Positions 6,001-7,015 of a stretch of DNA of 7,015 nucleotides are shown one piece after another; within the stretch, counting starts at the first letter, position 1, and every line of letters begins with the position of its first letter. Source of the stretch: Pseudomonadota bacterium (GTDB lineage Bacteria; Pseudomonadota; Alphaproteobacteria; Acetobacterales; Acetobacteraceae); the NCBI GenBank assembly GCA_021829055.1, contig JAJZCS010000102.1, forward strand, positions 1-7,015, given 5' to 3'. The notes beneath the pieces are model-generated. The model was not told the DNA's origin. It saw only the letters and a program-made list of their open reading frames with translations, and ran no database searches. The position numbers and the translations under genes are program-made.

Positions 6001-6936
6001 ATGGGTTCGGGTAAGATTGCCGCTGTTTTCGGTGGCTCTGGCTTTATCGGTCGCCACGTTGTCAAGCGCCTCGCGGATCAAGGCTACATCGTCCGGGTAG
6101 CAGGGCGAGACACCGAGCGTGCGGCCGCACTCAGGCCTTACGGCGACGTTGGCCAGATCGTGCCGCTTTACGCACCAGTCACCAGTGCCGGTGCAGTACG
6201 CCGCGCAGTTTCCGGCGCCGACTGCGTGATGAATCTTGTTGGCATTCTGAATGAGCACAAGGCTGGAGACTTCGAACGCATCCATCACCTAGGCGCGGCT
6301 CTGATCGCAACAGAGGCAGCAACAGCCGGCGTTGCTCATCTGGTTCATGTTTCGGCTATTGGCGCCACGCCTACCGCACCGAGTCTCTACGCGTCTAGTA
6401 AGGCCCGCGGTGAAGAGGCGGTACGGGCCGCGTGCCCACGGGCCGTCATCCTGCGCCCCTCCGTCGTCTTCGGCCCCGAAGATAGATTTTTCAACCGGTT
6501 TGCCGCGATGGCAGTGAGACTGCCAGTAATCCCAATCGTCGCAGGGACCACGCGCCTTCAGCCTGTCTATGTCGAAGACGTTGCTGATGCAGTGCTAAAA
6601 GGTTTGACCTGTCCGGAAGCGTCCGGGCAGGTTTACGAACTCGGCGGGCCCGAGATACACACCCTGCGCGCTCTTGTGGAATATGTGATGACCGAGACGC
6701 GACGGCACCGTCGACTGATCAGCGTTCCGCACTGGCTTGCCGCCTTTCAGGCGCGCATCTTCGAACATCTCCCCGGCAAACTACTTACCCGAGACCAACT
6801 CTTGCTTTTGGGAAGTGACAATATCGCAGACCGCAACTTACCAAGTCTAAGCGATCTTGGAGTCACCTCAACCCCAATCGACTTGGTTGTGCCAAACTAT
6901 CTCGCTCGGTACCGTCCACCAGGCCAGAAGGATTAA
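6001..6936 (+). CDS. Complex I NDUFA9-subunit-family NAD(P)-binding reductase
   Basis: The 311-residue protein is an atypical/extended short-chain dehydrogenase of the NDUFA9-like group, related to the accessory 39-kDa subunit of mitochondrial complex I. Bacterial members are often annotated as NAD-dependent epimerases; their exact substrate and any tie to complex I are not established. The N-terminal nucleotide-binding loop GGSGFIG (residues 11-17) follows a beta strand, AGR (34-36) ends strand 2, MNLVGILNE (77-85) is the family's signature region, and Tyr130 and Lys134 form an intact YxxxK pair. Typical later segments are VILRPSVVFGPEDRFFNRFA and LQPVYVEDVADAV. There is no membrane segment. 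The start is well supported by GGAG at 5991-5994, 6 nt before the ATG. It is transcribed away from all other genes here, apparently as its own unit within the window. Confidence 0.92.
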   Translation: MGSGKIAAVFGGSGFIGRHVVKRLADQGYIVRVAGRDTERAAALRPYGDVGQIVPLYAPVTSAGAVRRAVSGADCVMNLVGILNEHKAGDFERIHHLGAALIATEAATAGVAHLVHVSAIGATPTAPSLYASSKARGEEAVRAACPRAVILRPSVVFGPEDRFFNRFAAMAVRLPVIPIVAGTTRLQPVYVEDVADAVLKGLTCPEASGQVYELGGPEIHTLRALVEYVMTETRRHRRLISVPHWLAAFQARIFEHLPGKLLTRDQLLLLGSDNIADRNLPSLSDLGVTSTPIDLVVPNYLARYRPPGQKD

Positions 6937-6942
6937 ACGCAT

Positions 6943-6966
6943 AATAGGTACCATCCTATACCTATT
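6943..6966 (+). terminator. Weak terminator-like hairpin after the reductase gene
   Basis: AATAGGTA (6943-6950) and TACCTATT (6959-6966) pair perfectly over 8 bp around an 8-nt loop, beginning 6 nt after the stop codon. The stem is AT-rich and only a short T-rich stretch (TATACTCC) follows, so it is at best a weak intrinsic terminator. The remaining bases to the right edge show no gene. Confidence 0.35.
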
Positions 6967-7015
6967 TATACTCCTGGGTAAATATTATCTTCCATAACGG
7001 CAAAAACTCTCGGTG

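Noticed and set aside
5730..6014. 94-codon open frame on the plus strand
   Set aside because: Its composition is random-looking, it passes through the tandem hairpins, and it overlaps the reductase start.
5785..6288. 167-codon open frame on the minus strand
   Set aside because: It overlaps almost 290 bp of the well-supported reductase gene in antisense, runs through both hairpins, and shows no recognisable motif; the reductase frame has clear family motifs and a good ribosome site.
1..7015. CRISPR array, integron or phage attachment site
   Set aside because: No regularly spaced direct repeats were seen. The tRNA-Leu 3' end has no nearby integrase gene and I found no second copy of its terminal sequence in the window.

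Overview
The window looks like chromosomal DNA of an alphaproteobacterium, most likely of the Acetobacteraceae/Rhodospirillales. This rests on the gene set and order (kdsD/kpsF-lptC-lptA-lptB in one overlapping operon), a short RNase D without HRDC domain, an NDUFA9-type 'complex I' reductase, moderately high GC, and a remnant of an IS5-type transposase of a kind common in these bacteria. The family assignment is inference from protein style, not from a database search.

Layout from low to high coordinates. Positions 2-127 (+) may be the 3' end of a gene that enters from outside the window. Positions 250-3726 (-) hold a four-gene lipopolysaccharide operon, transcribed in the order kdsD, lptC, lptA, lptB, in which every junction overlaps by 1-4 nt. 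KdsD makes arabinose-5-phosphate, the first committed precursor of Kdo for the inner core of LPS. LptC, LptA and LptB are the inner-membrane anchor, the periplasmic bridge and the ATPase of the machine that carries finished LPS to the outer membrane. Upstream of it and on the same strand lie a ribonuclease D (3826-4485) and a tRNA-Leu(CAG) gene (4563-4648) with its own promoter-like sequence. Upstream again is an unrecognised 181-residue protein (4783-5328, -) with half of a DksA/TraR-like zinc-finger motif.

A gap of about 670 bp (5329-6000) separates the leftward block from a rightward NAD(P)-binding NDUFA9-like reductase gene (6001-6936). The gap is not empty. It contains a decayed N-terminal piece of an IS5-family transposase, a 7-bp hairpin near the presumed IS end, and two strong, directly abutting hairpins 75 bp ahead of the reductase gene.

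Most of the window is ordinary housekeeping sequence. I see no clearly new system. The parts most worth a second look are the back-to-back hairpins, the IS relic and the orphan protein with the half zinc finger.
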